The notes: generated from the letters alone by a model not told the origin. Counted from the first letter of the stretch, positions 40,669-50,156 are shown. The stretch is 64,000 nucleotides of DNA from Loigolactobacillus jiayinensis (GCF_003946445.1 NZ_RHOF01000018.1:1-64000); one strand, 5' to 3'. Program-made: numbers and translations.

Positions 40669-40952
40669 TATTTCTGTTTTTGTTTGTCAAAACTATCTGC
40701 GTAGATGGCATTTAGCCGCTGTTCTAAGTCGCGCACCAAGTCATGACCCTGCTCCTCAGGAATCAAATTTAAACGCACAGCTAGCATGACCTCTTTTGAA
40801 TAGCCAAACACTTGCGTATCGACGACTTCTTCAAATGCTGGACACTGACTCAAGCAAAGCGAAACACGTTGCTTATTGACCAACTCTTCAATCTTGTCTG
40901 CATCATCTTGCAACACCATATCTGCCGTAATTGCCTGTGGATTATCAGTCAT
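40668..40952 (-). CDS. ylaN: YlaN family protein (DUF1507)
   Basis: From the ATG at 40952, seven bases after AAGGAGGT, the protein has 94 residues with the family core DKIEELVNKQRVSLCLSQCP and FEEVVDTQVFGYSKEV. YlaN is linked to iron homeostasis in Bacillus and Staphylococcus, where it binds Fe(II) and relieves Fur repression. It is the first gene of the ftsW-pyc operon; a longer frame to 40997 has no ribosome binding site. Confidence 0.92.
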   Translation of the reverse strand: MTDNPQAITADMVLQDDADKIEELVNKQRVSLCLSQCPAFEEVVDTQVFGYSKEVMLAVRLNLIPEEQGHDLVRDLEQRLNAIYADSFDKQKQK

Positions 40953-41221
40953 TATCGCGACCTCCTTTTTCAAATTATTGGTTAAGTAGTTAGACATATA
41001 CTGTAAAATTAATGACCAGTATACACTTGAGAATCTGCTTACCTTTATAAAACAATATTATACCATAGCGAGTTTTGAATACGCACCGAGTTCAATAAAA
41101 GTCTATTAAGTCTTTATTTATTATAAAGTAAATTTAGCCTGCCGGCGAACCCCCGCTGCTACTCACAGTAAGTCTAAACTTGATTTTAGTCACTATTAAG
41201 CAAGAAAATTATTTTTTCCGC
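40953..41221. other. ylaN leader and typA downstream spacer
   Basis: About 270 bases without a gene. It holds the ylaN extended -10 promoter at 41057-41065 and a leader hairpin with CATATACTG (40995-41003) and CAGTATAC (41017-41024). The part from 41100 to 41220 is AT-rich with a short GC-rich patch (41140-41160); nothing further is recognised. Confidence 0.4.
41057..41066 (-). promoter_or_regulatory. Extended -10 promoter of the ylaN operon
   Basis: The minus strand reads TATGG then TATAAT (41062-41057), a consensus extended -10. The -35 region is weak. It probably drives ylaN through ylbL. No Fur box was seen. Confidence 0.6.
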
Positions 41222-41260
41222 AAAAAAAAGAGTGCGTTAGCGATTCCTAACACACTCTTT
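41222..41260 (-). terminator. Intrinsic terminator of typA
   Basis: AAAGAGTG plus GTTAG pairs with CTAAC plus CACTCTTT over CGATTC, the odd position being a U-G pair on the minus strand only; five or more T follow. It lies 13 bases after the typA stop. Confidence 0.9.
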
Positions 41261-41273
41261 AAAATTAATTTTT

Positions 41274-43118
41274 TTATTTTTTAGAAGCAATCTTGCGACG
41301 CTTAGCAACACGTTCACGTTCGCCAGTGTCTAAAATCTTTTTACGTAAACGAATGCTCTTTGGTGTTACTTCACAGTATTCGTCTTCGTTCAAGAATTCA
41401 ATTGATTCTTCTAGTGACATCTTGCGTGGGACCGCAATTGCTGCGGAATGATCTTTACCAGATGCCCGGGTATTAGTCTGTTTCTTACCTTTAGTAACGT
41501 TAACCGAAATATCAGTTTCACGATTACTTTGGCCAACAACTTCACCTTCATAAACAGAAACGGCAGCGCCTAAGAATAATTGACCGCGGCTTTCGATACC
41601 TTCCAAGCTGTAAGTAGTCGTCTTACCAGCGTTGATTGAAACCAAAGCGCCATTACGACGACCTGGTTCCCAGTTTTTGATTACTGGCATGTATTTAGAG
41701 AACGTATGGTTCATAATACCATAACCAGCAGTTTGGGAAAGGAATTCTGATGAATACCCAATCAAACCACGTGAAGGTGCAATAAAGGTTAAGCGAGTTT
41801 GGCCATTGCCTTCGCTTTCCATATTTTGCATTTCACCTTTACGTTGTGACAAGGAATCAATGATCGTCCCTGTATATTGTTCGGGTGTATCAATGACAAC
41901 AGATTCAAATGGTTCGCTTAAGACGCCATCAACCGTCCGGTAAATAACTTGTGGACGTGATAATTGTAATTCATAGCCTTCACGACGTAATGATTCGACT
42001 AAAATTGACAAATGCAATTCGCCACGACCTGAGACTAACCAAGCACTACCTGAATCAGTGTCATCGACCCGTAATGAAACATCAGTATGCAATTGTGTCT
42101 TTAAGCGTTCTTCCAACTTACGTGCAGTAACAAATTCGCCTTCTTGACCAGCAAATGGTGAATCATTGGCAACAAAGGTCATCTGCAATGTTGGTTCGTC
42201 GATCCGCAAAATTGGTAAAGCGTCTTGATGATCAACTGGTGTCACTGTTTCACCGACGAAAATATCTTCCATCCCAGAAACGGCGATCAAATCCCCAGCT
42301 TTAGCTTCGTTGATCTCAACTCGCTTCAAGCCGAAGAAACCAAATAGCTTAGTTACACGGAAATTTTTAGCTGAGCCGTCAAGTTTCAAAACAGAAACCT
42401 GATCGCCAACTTTAATTTTACCGCGGAAAATACGACCGATTCCGATACGGCCAACATATTCGTTGTAGTCTAACAAGGCAACTTGGAATTGTAATGGTTC
42501 ATCAGAATTGTCAATTGGTGCTGGAATTGTTTTGATGATCGTGTCAAACAAAGGATTCATTGTATGTTTTTGCGCAGCTGGATCTGAATCCATGCTTGAA
42601 GTACCGTTAATGGCACTGGCATAAACAACTGGGAATTCCAATTGGTCATCATCGGCACCTAATTCAATGAACAAATCAAGTACTTCGTCAACAACTTCTT
42701 CAGGACGAGCACCCGGACGATCAATCTTGTTAATAACAACGATTGGTGTCAGATGTTGTTCCAAAGCTTTTTTCAAAACAAAACGAGTTTGCGGCATAGT
42801 ACCTTCAAACGCATCGACAACTAATAAAACACCATCGACCATTTTCATGATCCGTTCAACTTCGCCACCGAAATCAGCATGTCCTGGTGTATCCAAGATG
42901 TTGATTTTCTTACCAGCATAATCAACCGCGGTGTTCTTTGATAAGATCGTGATCCCACGTTCTTTTTCAATTGGGTTTGTATCCATGGCGCGATCCTCTA
43001 AATGGATATGTTCATCTAAAGTATCTGATTGTTTCAGCATTTCATTAACTAGGGTCGTCTTACCATGATCGACGTGCGCAATAATTGCGATATTGCGAAT
43101 ATCATCTCTACGATTCAC
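41274..43118 (-). CDS. typA: Translational GTPase TypA/BipA
   Basis: TypA is an EF-G-like ribosomal GTPase important for stress and low-temperature growth. The 614-residue protein has [14 protein letters not shown] (P-loop, near residue 14), [15 protein letters not shown] (near residue 74), [10 protein letters not shown] (near 128) and the typical C-terminal domain. The GTG start follows AAAGGA by eight bases. The preceding 300 bases look like a long, structured 5' leader. Confidence 0.97.
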   Translation of the reverse strand: MNRRDDIRNIAIIAHVDHGKTTLVNEMLKQSDTLDEHIHLEDRAMDTNPIEKERGITILSKNTAVDYAGKKINILDTPGHADFGGEVERIMKMVDGVLLVVDAFEGTMPQTRFVLKKALEQHLTPIVVINKIDRPGARPEEVVDEVLDLFIELGADDDQLEFPVVYASAINGTSSMDSDPAAQKHTMNPLFDTIIKTIPAPIDNSDEPLQFQVALLDYNEYVGRIGIGRIFRGKIKVGDQVSVLKLDGSAKNFRVTKLFGFFGLKRVEINEAKAGDLIAVSGMEDIFVGETVTPVDHQDALPILRIDEPTLQMTFVANDSPFAGQEGEFVTARKLEERLKTQLHTDVSLRVDDTDSGSAWLVSGRGELHLSILVESLRREGYELQLSRPQVIYRTVDGVLSEPFESVVIDTPEQYTGTIIDSLSQRKGEMQNMESEGNGQTRLTFIAPSRGLIGYSSEFLSQTAGYGIMNHTFSKYMPVIKNWEPGRRNGALVSINAGKTTTYSLEGIESRGQLFLGAAVSVYEGEVVGQSNRETDISVNVTKGKKQTNTRASGKDHSAAIAVPRKMSLEESIEFLNEDEYCEVTPKSIRLRKKILDTGERERVAKRRKIASKK

Positions 43119-43425
43119 TTTACTCTATCCTTTCAAAATCAAAAATGGTTGTTTATTAACGCTAAGTGCCAATAAACTTCAATGTTTCGACAATCCAATC
43201 TAAATTTGTCACAGTTTGACTTAATCTAGGTCAGATTGGGAAGCAAGTTCTTATTTGGTTAAATGCACCAACGACAGATAACTTGCCAATAGTGTTTCTG
43301 AAAACAAGCAATATTGCGCGCCTAATCTCGTTTAGCTCAATCAATATCAACGAGCTAAACCTCAATATTACGCCACAAAAATGGCTTGTGATCAAGAATC
43401 TCAGGCGAAATTCACACTCAACAGC
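43119..43425 (-). promoter_or_regulatory. Long structured 5' leader of typA
   Basis: An extended -10 promoter (TGG TATAAT, plus-strand 43430-43441) lies about 310 bases before the GTG. The leader contains a perfect nine-pair hairpin GTTTAGCTC/GAGCTAAAC (43330-43338 with 43352-43360) and a second possible pairing between AAGTTATC-type and AACTTGC-type segments (43250-43290). No reading frame with a ribosome binding site and no known riboswitch is seen, so control of typA by the leader is inference. Confidence 0.45.
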
Positions 43426-43489
43426 ATATTATACCAGAAAATATCGTTGGTGCGCAGCTTTTTTCAGAAAACATCCGCCCTAACGCCAT

Positions 43490-43515
43490 AAAAAAACTGT
43501 GACCTTTGCCACAGT
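43490..43515 (-). terminator. Intrinsic terminator of the IMPase operon
   Basis: ACTGTG (43496-43501) and CACAGT (43510-43515) pair with an eight-base loop; six or seven T follow on the minus strand. It lies 28 bases after the IMPase stop and just before the typA promoter. Confidence 0.85.
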
Positions 43516-43542
43516 CCTGCGTTATTATTCATAAAAGTACTT

Positions 43543-44322
43543 TTATGACTGCCTAATTTTTTGAACTTCTGGCAGCGCGCGGTGCGTTGTAACTAATACA
43601 ACTTGTGATTTTAGCATATTAATAGGGTCGCCGTCAATTGTTGTGACCGATAAACCCGCTGTTTCGGCCAAAATTTTGCCGGCCGCAAAGTCCCACGGCA
43701 TCAAGCGAGAAATATAACCAACTTGGCGGCCTAACACAACATGTTGAAATTCTAGGCCTGCACTACCTAGAATCCGCGCACCTGAGCTGGCAAAAACAAT
43801 ATCCCGCACCCGCTCACGATTAAGGGCAAACATTGGCCCGTTAACCCCGAATAAGCCAGCCGCCAAGGACGCATTTTCTGGCGCCGTAATGGCTTCTTCA
43901 TTTAAATGCAGGCCGATACTTGGCCCACCCCACAACAACTTATTGGGCATAACGTCTAGAATATAGCCAAGCACATTGCGACCGTCCTCGTACAGGCCGA
44001 TCATCATGGCAAAATCATTACGCTGCTTAACAAAATTTAACGTACCATCAATTGGATCAACGAACCAAACACGGCCCTGCATATTCTGAACAGCATCGCC
44101 AAAGCCTTCCTCACTAACGATTTGATCGTTAGGAAAACTATGCCGAATTTGATCAACTAAGTAATGTTCCGTTTCTTTATCAAAATTAGTGACCAAGTCA
44201 TTACGCCCAGATTTTGTTTGCACTTGAAAATGGGTATGTAAATGCTGACGTAAATTTGTCGCGGCGGTGGCCAACCACCGTTGTACATCCGTGTTAACTG
44301 CTTTAATTTCTAATAGATCCAT
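43543..44322 (-). CDS. Inositol monophosphatase family protein
   Basis: A 259-residue Mg-dependent, lithium-sensitive type sugar-phosphate phosphatase. The metal motifs are present: EEGFGD near residue 70, WFVDPIDGTLNF near residue 89 and MPWDFAAGKILAETAG near residue 210. The substrate is unknown in lactobacilli (inositol phosphate, PAP or NADP are options). It follows UPF0223 by nine bases and is the last gene of the cluster. Confidence 0.93.
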   Translation of the reverse strand: MDLLEIKAVNTDVQRWLATAATNLRQHLHTHFQVQTKSGRNDLVTNFDKETEHYLVDQIRHSFPNDQIVSEEGFGDAVQNMQGRVWFVDPIDGTLNFVKQRNDFAMMIGLYEDGRNVLGYILDVMPNKLLWGGPSIGLHLNEEAITAPENASLAAGLFGVNGPMFALNRERVRDIVFASSGARILGSAGLEFQHVVLGRQVGYISRLMPWDFAAGKILAETAGLSVTTIDGDPINMLKSQVVLVTTHRALPEVQKIRQS

Positions 44323-44331
44323 ACAAACACC

Positions 44332-44610
44332 TCATCCCATCTGAAATTGTTGCTTTGTTGTTGCTTTTGCTGCTTGCACTGCTCGATAAATTGAATAGCC
44401 TGAAACTTGATTAAATTCACGATCTAATCTTTTTTCGTCAGCTTTACCAGGTACAATCTTTTTAAACGCTTGGTAAGCCGTTAAAAATTGGGCGACATTA
44501 CTTTTTTGTTCATACGCCTGCTCCACTGCACGATAGAAATTAATCACCGTCACTAATTCAGTTTGTGACCAGTCTGCATCTAACGGGTATTGATAATTTT
44601 GATTGTTCAA
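44332..44610 (-). CDS. UPF0223 family protein
   Basis: The 92-residue protein has the UPF0223 (YktA) pattern: NYQYPLDADWSQTELVTVINFY at the N-terminus (written in part), FKKIVPGKADEKRLDREF in the middle and SGYSIYRAVQ near the end. Its role is unknown. It overlaps the upstream LDH-like gene by four bases and is often next to the IMPase gene in Bacilli. Confidence 0.9.
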   Translation of the reverse strand: MNNQNYQYPLDADWSQTELVTVINFYRAVEQAYEQKSNVAQFLTAYQAFKKIVPGKADEKRLDREFNQVSGYSIYRAVQAAKATTKQQFQMG

Positions 44611-45533
44611 ACGCCAAGTCCTCCTTGTTCAATTTGAGTAAGTACATCACGAGTTACCGCTAAGGTTGCCGCCAATTCAGCTTGTTCTTCCTTAGTTAAG
44701 GATAATTCAGTTACTTGTCGAGTGCCTGATCCACTGAGATACACCGGCGCACTATACGCCACAAATTGATCATCGTGATAAGGATGCAATGTCGTAAATG
44801 TCGATAGCAGACCTGCTTCAAATAACAACGCCTGCAAAACCGTCTGCAAACAAATGGCCTGCAATGCAAATTGCTCAACGCTGCTTTCTTTTTGAACCCG
44901 CTGTTCCAATTGCATCATTTTATCAGCATCAAAATCAGTGGTTTCATTGGCGACCAAGGTCAAAACTGGGGCAACACCAATGTACGCGCGACTCCACGCA
45001 ACAATTGGTTGCTGCGTCGTACCAACAACATAAGCGCGCACGTCATGGCGGCCAACCCGCAGCTGCTTTTGCAACAAACGCTCCAATAATAAAGTTGCTG
45101 GAAACGTTCCAAAACCAACGATATCACTTTGTGGCAACCCAGAAAAGCGCCAAGCGAAGTAGGTGAATAGTTCATCATATTTTTGTAACAAACAAATCTT
45201 ACCCGCAAAACCATTAGCCATCGCACTGGCAATCAATTTACGAAAATCAGGTAAAATGGCCGTTGCATAGTCGCTGGCAGATATTTCACTGGAAATTGTT
45301 TGTAAATCTGTGATCAACAGCAAATCGGCAGTTTTAAAAGCTGCCGTGTTCACCTCTTGGACGACAATATGGTTTTGTAGATCAGCCGCGTTGACCAGCT
45401 CTTGTAACTGATCCACGCTTAAGCCATCGTCAGCCAATAAATTAATGGTTAATGGAAAATCCACTAATAAGCAGGCCAGTGTTGCCGCATACACACGCTC
45501 TGCACTACCGCATATAATAATATTTTTATTCAT
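44607..45533 (-). CDS. Degenerate lactate/malate dehydrogenase-like protein
   Basis: The 308-residue protein can be followed along the L-lactate dehydrogenase fold (for example FAWRFSGLPQSDIVGFGTF near residue 127, WSRAYIGVAPVL near 180), but key residues are gone. The catalytic GEHGDS motif is replaced by GTTQQP (171-176), the substrate-binding LDxARFR by FPATLLLER (144-152), and the dinucleotide GxGxxG by CGSAERV (8-14). It is probably not an active LDH. The frame is intact and coupled to UPF0223, so it is more likely a repurposed protein than a decaying pseudogene. The ribosome binding site is weak. Confidence 0.72.
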   Translation of the reverse strand: MNKNIIICGSAERVYAATLACLLVDFPLTINLLADDGLSVDQLQELVNAADLQNHIVVQEVNTAAFKTADLLLITDLQTISSEISASDYATAILPDFRKLIASAMANGFAGKICLLQKYDELFTYFAWRFSGLPQSDIVGFGTFPATLLLERLLQKQLRVGRHDVRAYVVGTTQQPIVAWSRAYIGVAPVLTLVANETTDFDADKMMQLEQRVQKESSVEQFALQAICLQTVLQALLFEAGLLSTFTTLHPYHDDQFVAYSAPVYLSGSGTRQVTELSLTKEEQAELAATLAVTRDVLTQIEQGGLGV

Positions 45534-45607
45534 TAAATCGAGTAAGCCGCCACAACCGCGATTTACTCACTCAACCCCTTTCCCAAAAACCAGGTAGATT
45601 CATTTCT

Positions 45608-45635
45608 ATTTTAAGCCAGAATCAGCAAAATTCAA
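45608..45635 (-). promoter_or_regulatory. Promoter of the LDH-like/UPF0223/IMPase cluster
   Basis: Minus-strand TTGAAT (45635-45630), 16-base spacer, TAAAAT (45613-45608). Confidence 0.6.
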
Positions 45636-45662
45636 AAAGTTTATTTTTCATTTGATCATAAC

Positions 45663-45706
45663 TTGCTTAAACAGGCTTTTAATTTTATAAATACTTATGC
45701 TAAACT
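45663..45706 (+). promoter_or_regulatory. Promoter region of def
   Basis: Two overlapping candidates: TTGCTT (45663-45668), 17 bases, TATAAA (45686-45691); and an extended -10 TATGC TAAACT (45697-45706). The second resembles the rpoY extended -10 at 46997-47005. Confidence 0.55.
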
Positions 45707-45743
45707 ATTCTAATGAATGGTAATAAAGCGGAGGTAATGTAGG

Positions 45744-46301
45744 TTGATTACAATGAAAAATATTATTCGTGAAGGCAATAACACGCTACGCTCGGAAGCA
45801 AAGAAAGCAACATTTCCTTTAAGTGACGAGCAACGCCAATTGGCTCATGATATGATGGAATTTTTAGAAAATAGTCAAGATCCCAAAATTGCGGAAAAGT
45901 ACCAACTACGCGCAGGTGTCGGCTTAGCGGCGCCACAAGTTGACGTCTCTTTACAAATGGCTTCGGTTCTAGTTCCTAGCGCTGATGGTGAAGCCCCATT
46001 ATTTAAAGATACGATCGTCAATCCGGTGATCATTAGCCACTCAGTTCAAGGTGCTGCACTTTCTGAAGGTGAAGGCTGCCTATCAGTTGATCGTGATGTT
46101 CCCGGCTATGTTGTCCGTCACGATCGCATCACACTACGCTACTACGACGTTGATGGGAATCAGCATAAAATTCGCCTCAAGAACTATCCAGCAATCGTTT
46201 GCCAACATGAAATTGATCATTTACATGGTGTTTTGTTCTACGATCATATCGATCATGATCATCCCTTCACTATGGAAAACGAAGATTTAGTCATCGATTA
46301 G
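45744..46301 (+). CDS. def: Peptide deformylase
   Basis: Def removes the formyl group from nascent proteins. The 185-residue protein has all three motifs: GVGLAAPQ (near residue 60), EGCLSV (near 112) with the metal cysteine, and QHEIDHLHG (near 155) with the two metal histidines; it is the long type-2 form of Gram-positives. Starts are TTG 45744 (eight bases after GGAGG), giving [12 protein letters not shown], or ATG 45753; I prefer TTG because of the ribosome binding site. Monocistronic. Confidence 0.95.
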   Translation: MITMKNIIREGNNTLRSEAKKATFPLSDEQRQLAHDMMEFLENSQDPKIAEKYQLRAGVGLAAPQVDVSLQMASVLVPSADGEAPLFKDTIVNPVIISHSVQGAALSEGEGCLSVDRDVPGYVVRHDRITLRYYDVDGNQHKIRLKNYPAIVCQHEIDHLHGVLFYDHIDHDHPFTMENEDLVID

Positions 46302-46302
46302 G

Positions 46303-46334
46303 AAAAATGAGTCGCAATTGCGGCTCATTTTTTT
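46303..46334. terminator. Bidirectional terminator between def and the membrane protein gene
   Basis: AAATGAG plus CGC pairs with GCG plus CTCATTT over AATT. T runs lie on both sides, and it separates the converging stops. Confidence 0.88.
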
Positions 46335-46839
46335 AATTAGTTCCTTTTTCTACGCTTAACTTACGCATATCCGCGACGTAATCAAAAGTTGCCTGGTTAC
46401 GCATATAAGCAATATCAAAATGTAAATTACCAGTCAATAACCAAATATCTGAAACTGTGAAAACCGGTATATCCGGCTTAAAAGCCGTTAACCCTTGTTG
46501 TTTGGCGGCCTGCACTAATGCTTGCTCCAGTTGGTGCGTCAACATGGTTAATTGGGCAGCTGTTAGCTTACCAGCCGTAACTTGATATTCAAATACCAAC
46601 ACACCACGACCCCAAATATCTGCAGCAACTTGTGAAACTAATGGCGCGGTTAATGCTGGCAATAAGTCTTGTTGACTTAATTGATTTAGCGCAGTGGCCG
46701 CCGCTGCATCACTAGCTTTTTGACTCGTTAATTGTAATAAGCGTAAGGCGTGATTTCGTCGTAAGCGCTGGATCAGAATTAGGCCTAGGCCTAAAATAAT
46801 GACGCTTAACGCCACTAAAATAATCAGCAGTGTATTCAT
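46333..46839 (-). CDS. Membrane-anchored protein of unknown function
   Basis: A 168-residue protein with one N-terminal membrane segment (residues 3-23, rich in I, L and V), a basic RRLRR-type stop, then a soluble domain of about 140 residues that should be cytoplasmic if the positive-inside rule holds. I do not recognise a family. The segment AADIWGRGVLVFEYQVTAG is the most structured part. Monocistronic, with an extended -10-like promoter (TATGG TACAGT near 46892) and AAGGAAGG before the ATG. Confidence 0.7.
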   Translation of the reverse strand: MNTLLIILVALSVIILGLGLILIQRLRRNHALRLLQLTSQKASDAAAATALNQLSQQDLLPALTAPLVSQVAADIWGRGVLVFEYQVTAGKLTAAQLTMLTHQLEQALVQAAKQQGLTAFKPDIPVFTVSDIWLLTGNLHFDIAYMRNQATFDYVADMRKLSVEKGTN

Positions 46840-46996
46840 TAGTTTGATCCTTCCTTAAAAGTTAATTTTAACCGATAACTTTTCTATTCTTACTGTACCA
46901 TAGTTGATAGCGTTTCGAAAAGTTGCATTCCTGTCAGCGGTGAACGAACACAGCAACACATCACGTGACCAGTCAGTATACTTATTAAATGTTTTA

Positions 46997-47005
46997 TGCT
47001 AAAAT
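46997..47005 (+). promoter_or_regulatory. Extended -10 promoter of rpoY-rnjA
   Basis: TG at 46997, then TAAAAT at 47000-47005; the -35 region is weak. Transcription would begin near 47012, about 145 bases before the rpoY start. Confidence 0.6.
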
Positions 47006-47066
47006 TCAGTCATACGTTGTTTTTACAACCACTTGTTCGGAAGAAAACAATCTAATTGCACAATGG

Positions 47067-47095
47067 AAGCCTCACACTCATATCGTGGGCTTTTT
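47067..47095 (+). terminator. Terminator-like hairpin in the rpoY-rnjA leader
   Basis: AAGCC-T-CAC (47067-47075) pairs with GTGGGCTT (47085-47092) with one bulged T, followed directly by TTTTT. It lies between the promoter and the rpoY start, so it could act as an attenuator. A GTTGT/ACAAC hairpin (47016-47029) lies upstream. Confidence 0.55.
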
Positions 47096-47155
47096 AGTAG
47101 TGTAACTATATTAGTCAATATCTTATATTTATTTCAAAGGAGCGATTTATTTCTA

Positions 47156-47395
47156 ATGATTTTTAAAGTACTTTATCAAGAAAACAAAGCGATGTCACCC
47201 CGTCGTGAAAGCACAAAGACCCTTTATATGGACGCTACTGACGCAGTGGCAGCTCGGTCAATTATCGAAACGCAAACCCCCTATAACGTTGAATTTATTC
47301 AAGAATTGATTGGTAACCATCTCGAATACGAACAAAAAAGCCCAAATTATAAATTAACGGAGTTCAATGATGAAGAAACTGAACGTCAAGAATAA
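47156..47395 (+). CDS. rpoY: RNA polymerase epsilon subunit
   Basis: RpoY is the small auxiliary RNA polymerase subunit of Firmicutes. From ATG 47156 the protein has 79 residues beginning [11 protein letters not shown] with the family core [14 protein letters not shown] and [16 protein letters not shown]. The AAAGGAG lies 13 bases upstream, an unusually long spacing, but homology fixes the start. Its end overlaps the rnjA start by 29 bases, a conserved arrangement. Confidence 0.94.
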   Translation: MIFKVLYQENKAMSPRRESTKTLYMDATDAVAARSIIETQTPYNVEFIQELIGNHLEYEQKSPNYKLTEFNDEETERQE

Positions 47396-49052
47396 TGAAA
47401 CCGCCGTTTTTGCCATGGGGGGCTTAGGTGAAATCGGTAAAAATATGTATGGTATTCAATTTCAGGATGAAATTATTTTGATCGATTGTGGTATCAAATT
47501 TCCTGAAGATGAATTATTAGGTATCGATTACGTTATTCCTGATTATGCTTATGCAGTAGCCAATTTATCTAAAATTAAAGCTTTAGTGATCACTCATGGT
47601 CATGAAGATCATATTGGCGGTATTCCCTTCTTACTTCAACAAATCAATGTCCCAATCTATGCTGGTCCCTTAGCACTTGCTTTGATCCGCGGTAAATTAG
47701 AAGAACGCGGCCTATTAAAGGATGCTGACCTACATGAGATCGACGAAGACACGGTTTTGAAGTTTCGTAAAACTAGCGTATCGTTTTTCCGAACAACGCA
47801 CTCTATCCCCGATACGCTAGGTGTTGCTGTTAAAACACCGCAAGGGACGATTGTTGAAACTGGTGATTACAAGTTTGATTTGACTCCAGTCGGCGATCAA
47901 CCAGCCCCTAACCTTCAAAAAATGGCTCGTTTAGGTGAAGATGGCGTTCTCTGCTTAATGTCTGATAGTACTAACGCTGAAATCCCTAGTTTTACTAAGT
48001 CTGAACGTTTTGTTGAGCAATCATTAAAGCACATTATTGATAAAATTGAAGGTCGCATCATTTTTGCAACTTTTGCTTCTAATATTTCACGAATCAAGGA
48101 AGCCAGTGACGCGGCACTAAATGCAGGTCGTAAAATTGCTGTTTTCGGTCGCAGTATGCAAAATGCCATCGTTAACGGCACAGAACTTGGCTACCTTAAC
48201 ATTCCAGAAGAAAGTATAGTAGAAGGCAACGAACTTAACCATATTCCTGCCAATAAGATTATGATTCTCTGTACTGGTTCACAAGGCGAACCAATGGCAG
48301 CGTTAAGTCGTATTGCCAACGGAACACATCGTCAAATTTCAATTCAACCTGGTGACACCGTGGTCTTCTCCAGTAACCCAATTCCTGGTAATACGACTAG
48401 TGTTAATCATGTTATCAATGAATTATCTGAAGCCGGCGCTGAAGTTATTCATGGTAAGGTCAATAATGTGCATACTTCTGGTCATGGTGGCCAAGAAGAA
48501 CAAAAATTGATGTTACGCTTGATGAAGCCCAAATTCTTCATGCCAATTCATGGTGAGTACCGGATGCTCCAAATCCATACTGAGTTAGCTGAACAGACCC
48601 ACGTACCTGAGGACAATACCTTTATCATGGAAAATGGCGATGTTTTAGCGTTAACAAATGATTCAGCACGGATCGCTGGTCACTTCACCGCTGGCGACGT
48701 TTATGTCGATGGTAGTGGTATTGGTGATATCGGCAATGTTGTTCTCCATGATCGGCAAGTTCTTTCTGAAGAAGGCATTGTGATCGTCGTGGCGACTATT
48801 AATCTAAAAACCAAGCAAGTCTTGGCTGGCCCGGATATTCTTTCTCGCGGTTTTGTTTACATGCGTGAATCTGGCGAACTGATCAGCAAGGGACAAAAGC
48901 GGATCTACCGGATTATGCGTAATATTTTCAAAGAGAATGAACAAGTGACTGAAGCAATGTTACGCGATGCAATCATTGGTGATCTACAAGAATTCTTATT
49001 TGATCAAACTGAACGACACCCAATGATCTTACCAATGTTAGTTACAGTTTAA
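47367..49052 (+). CDS. rnjA: Ribonuclease J1
   Basis: RNase J1 is the 5'-3' exo- and endonuclease of Gram-positive RNA turnover. The 561-residue protein has [11 protein letters not shown] near residue 18 and the intact metal motif [10 protein letters not shown] (His77, His79, Asp81, His82), unlike the J2 paralogue at 24.7 kb; the beta-CASP and C-terminal domains follow. The ATG follows ACGGAG and lies inside rpoY, so the two are translationally linked. Confidence 0.96.
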   Translation: MMKKLNVKNNETAVFAMGGLGEIGKNMYGIQFQDEIILIDCGIKFPEDELLGIDYVIPDYAYAVANLSKIKALVITHGHEDHIGGIPFLLQQINVPIYAGPLALALIRGKLEERGLLKDADLHEIDEDTVLKFRKTSVSFFRTTHSIPDTLGVAVKTPQGTIVETGDYKFDLTPVGDQPAPNLQKMARLGEDGVLCLMSDSTNAEIPSFTKSERFVEQSLKHIIDKIEGRIIFATFASNISRIKEASDAALNAGRKIAVFGRSMQNAIVNGTELGYLNIPEESIVEGNELNHIPANKIMILCTGSQGEPMAALSRIANGTHRQISIQPGDTVVFSSNPIPGNTTSVNHVINELSEAGAEVIHGKVNNVHTSGHGGQEEQKLMLRLMKPKFFMPIHGEYRMLQIHTELAEQTHVPEDNTFIMENGDVLALTNDSARIAGHFTAGDVYVDGSGIGDIGNVVLHDRQVLSEEGIVIVVATINLKTKQVLAGPDILSRGFVYMRESGELISKGQKRIYRIMRNIFKENEQVTEAMLRDAIIGDLQEFLFDQTERHPMILPMLVTV

Positions 49053-49113
49053 GTTTTTATCTGTTATGTTACTTTTAACTATATTTGTGGTTAAAAGTTT
49101 GACTTGCTACTAA

Positions 49114-49163
49114 AGAATGGCTCAAAAGGCGTTTAATCACGCGCCTTTTGAGCCATTCTATTT
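49114..49163 (+). terminator. Strong terminator of rpoY-rnjA
   Basis: AGAATGGCTCAAAAGGCG (49114-49131) and its perfect complement (49142-49159) form an 18-pair stem with a ten-base loop, followed by ATTTTC. A weaker CTTTTAAC/GTTAAAAG hairpin lies at about 49069-49098. Confidence 0.85.
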
Positions 49164-49187
49164 TCAAATTTAGAAGGAAGTGGCTCT

Positions 49188-50156
49188 GTGTCCTTACAAC
49201 GTTCTCTTTATGTGATCATCAATAACTTTGCCGGTGGCGGTCGTACTCGCCAAACTTGGTTGCAAATCGCCTCAAAACTCTATCAACACAATATTGATTA
49301 TACGGCACATTTCACGCAAGCACCTAAACACGCAACTAATCTAGCCTACGATTTAGCTTTAAAATATAGTACCCGCCCCGCTGAGCAAGCACCAATTTTA
49401 TTAGTACTAGGCGGTGATGGTACGCTGCATGAAGCTTTAAACGGTTTACAACAAGTGCCTAAAAATTTAGTACCTCTAGCCTATATTCCTTGTGGCTCTG
49501 GTAATGACTTTGCCCGCGGTGTTGGCATCACAACTGACCCTCAAAAAGCATTGGCGCAAATTTTAAACGCTAAGCAGCCATTAATGTTAGATATTGGGCG
49601 TTGTCATGATTTACAACGCCAAACAACGAGCTATTTTAGCAATAATATCGGCATTGGTTTTGACGCCAATGTCGTTCACATCACTAATCGTTCCGTAACC
49701 AAAAAATATCTGAACAAATATCACGCCGGCTCATTGGCGTATTTAGCTTCATTAGTCAAAGCCTTTTTTACGCAAAAGGCTTTTCCACTGACTGTAACCG
49801 CTGATGATGGCCAACCACAACAATTTGACCGTGGCTTTGTTGTTACGACAACGAACCATCCCTATTTCGGTGGTGGCGTACCGATTTTAGCCAGTGCGTC
49901 AGTTTACAGCCATCATTTAGATCTCGTTGTTATGGAACGGGTTAATGCGTTATACTTTATCTTACTTTTTGCTTTTATGTTCCGCCAATGGCACACTAAA
50001 ATGCCACCAGTGCACCACTTTCACATCAAAAAGTTACGCATTCAAACAACCACACCAGAATTCGGTCAAGCTGACGGTGAAGACCTCGGCCATCGTACTT
50101 TTGATTTAGAGTTTAGCGTGGCCCAACAGGCTTTCTGGTTTGTACCAAACAAATAA
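49188..50156 (+). CDS. Diacylglycerol kinase family lipid kinase
   Basis: A 322-residue soluble lipid kinase of the DgkB/YegS type, which phosphorylates diacylglycerol or a related lipid. It has the catalytic-domain motifs NNFAGGGR (near residue 13), VLGGDGTLHEALNG (near 77), CGSGNDFARG (near 104) and the C-terminal QADGEDL. The GTG start follows AAGGAAG. It may recycle diacylglycerol made by lipoteichoic acid synthesis. Its last two codons and stop lie inside the shared terminator. Confidence 0.92.
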   Translation: MSLQRSLYVIINNFAGGGRTRQTWLQIASKLYQHNIDYTAHFTQAPKHATNLAYDLALKYSTRPAEQAPILLVLGGDGTLHEALNGLQQVPKNLVPLAYIPCGSGNDFARGVGITTDPQKALAQILNAKQPLMLDIGRCHDLQRQTTSYFSNNIGIGFDANVVHITNRSVTKKYLNKYHAGSLAYLASLVKAFFTQKAFPLTVTADDGQPQQFDRGFVVTTTNHPYFGGGVPILASASVYSHHLDLVVMERVNALYFILLFAFMFRQWHTKMPPVHHFHIKKLRIQTTTPEFGQADGEDLGHRTFDLEFSVAQQAFWFVPNK

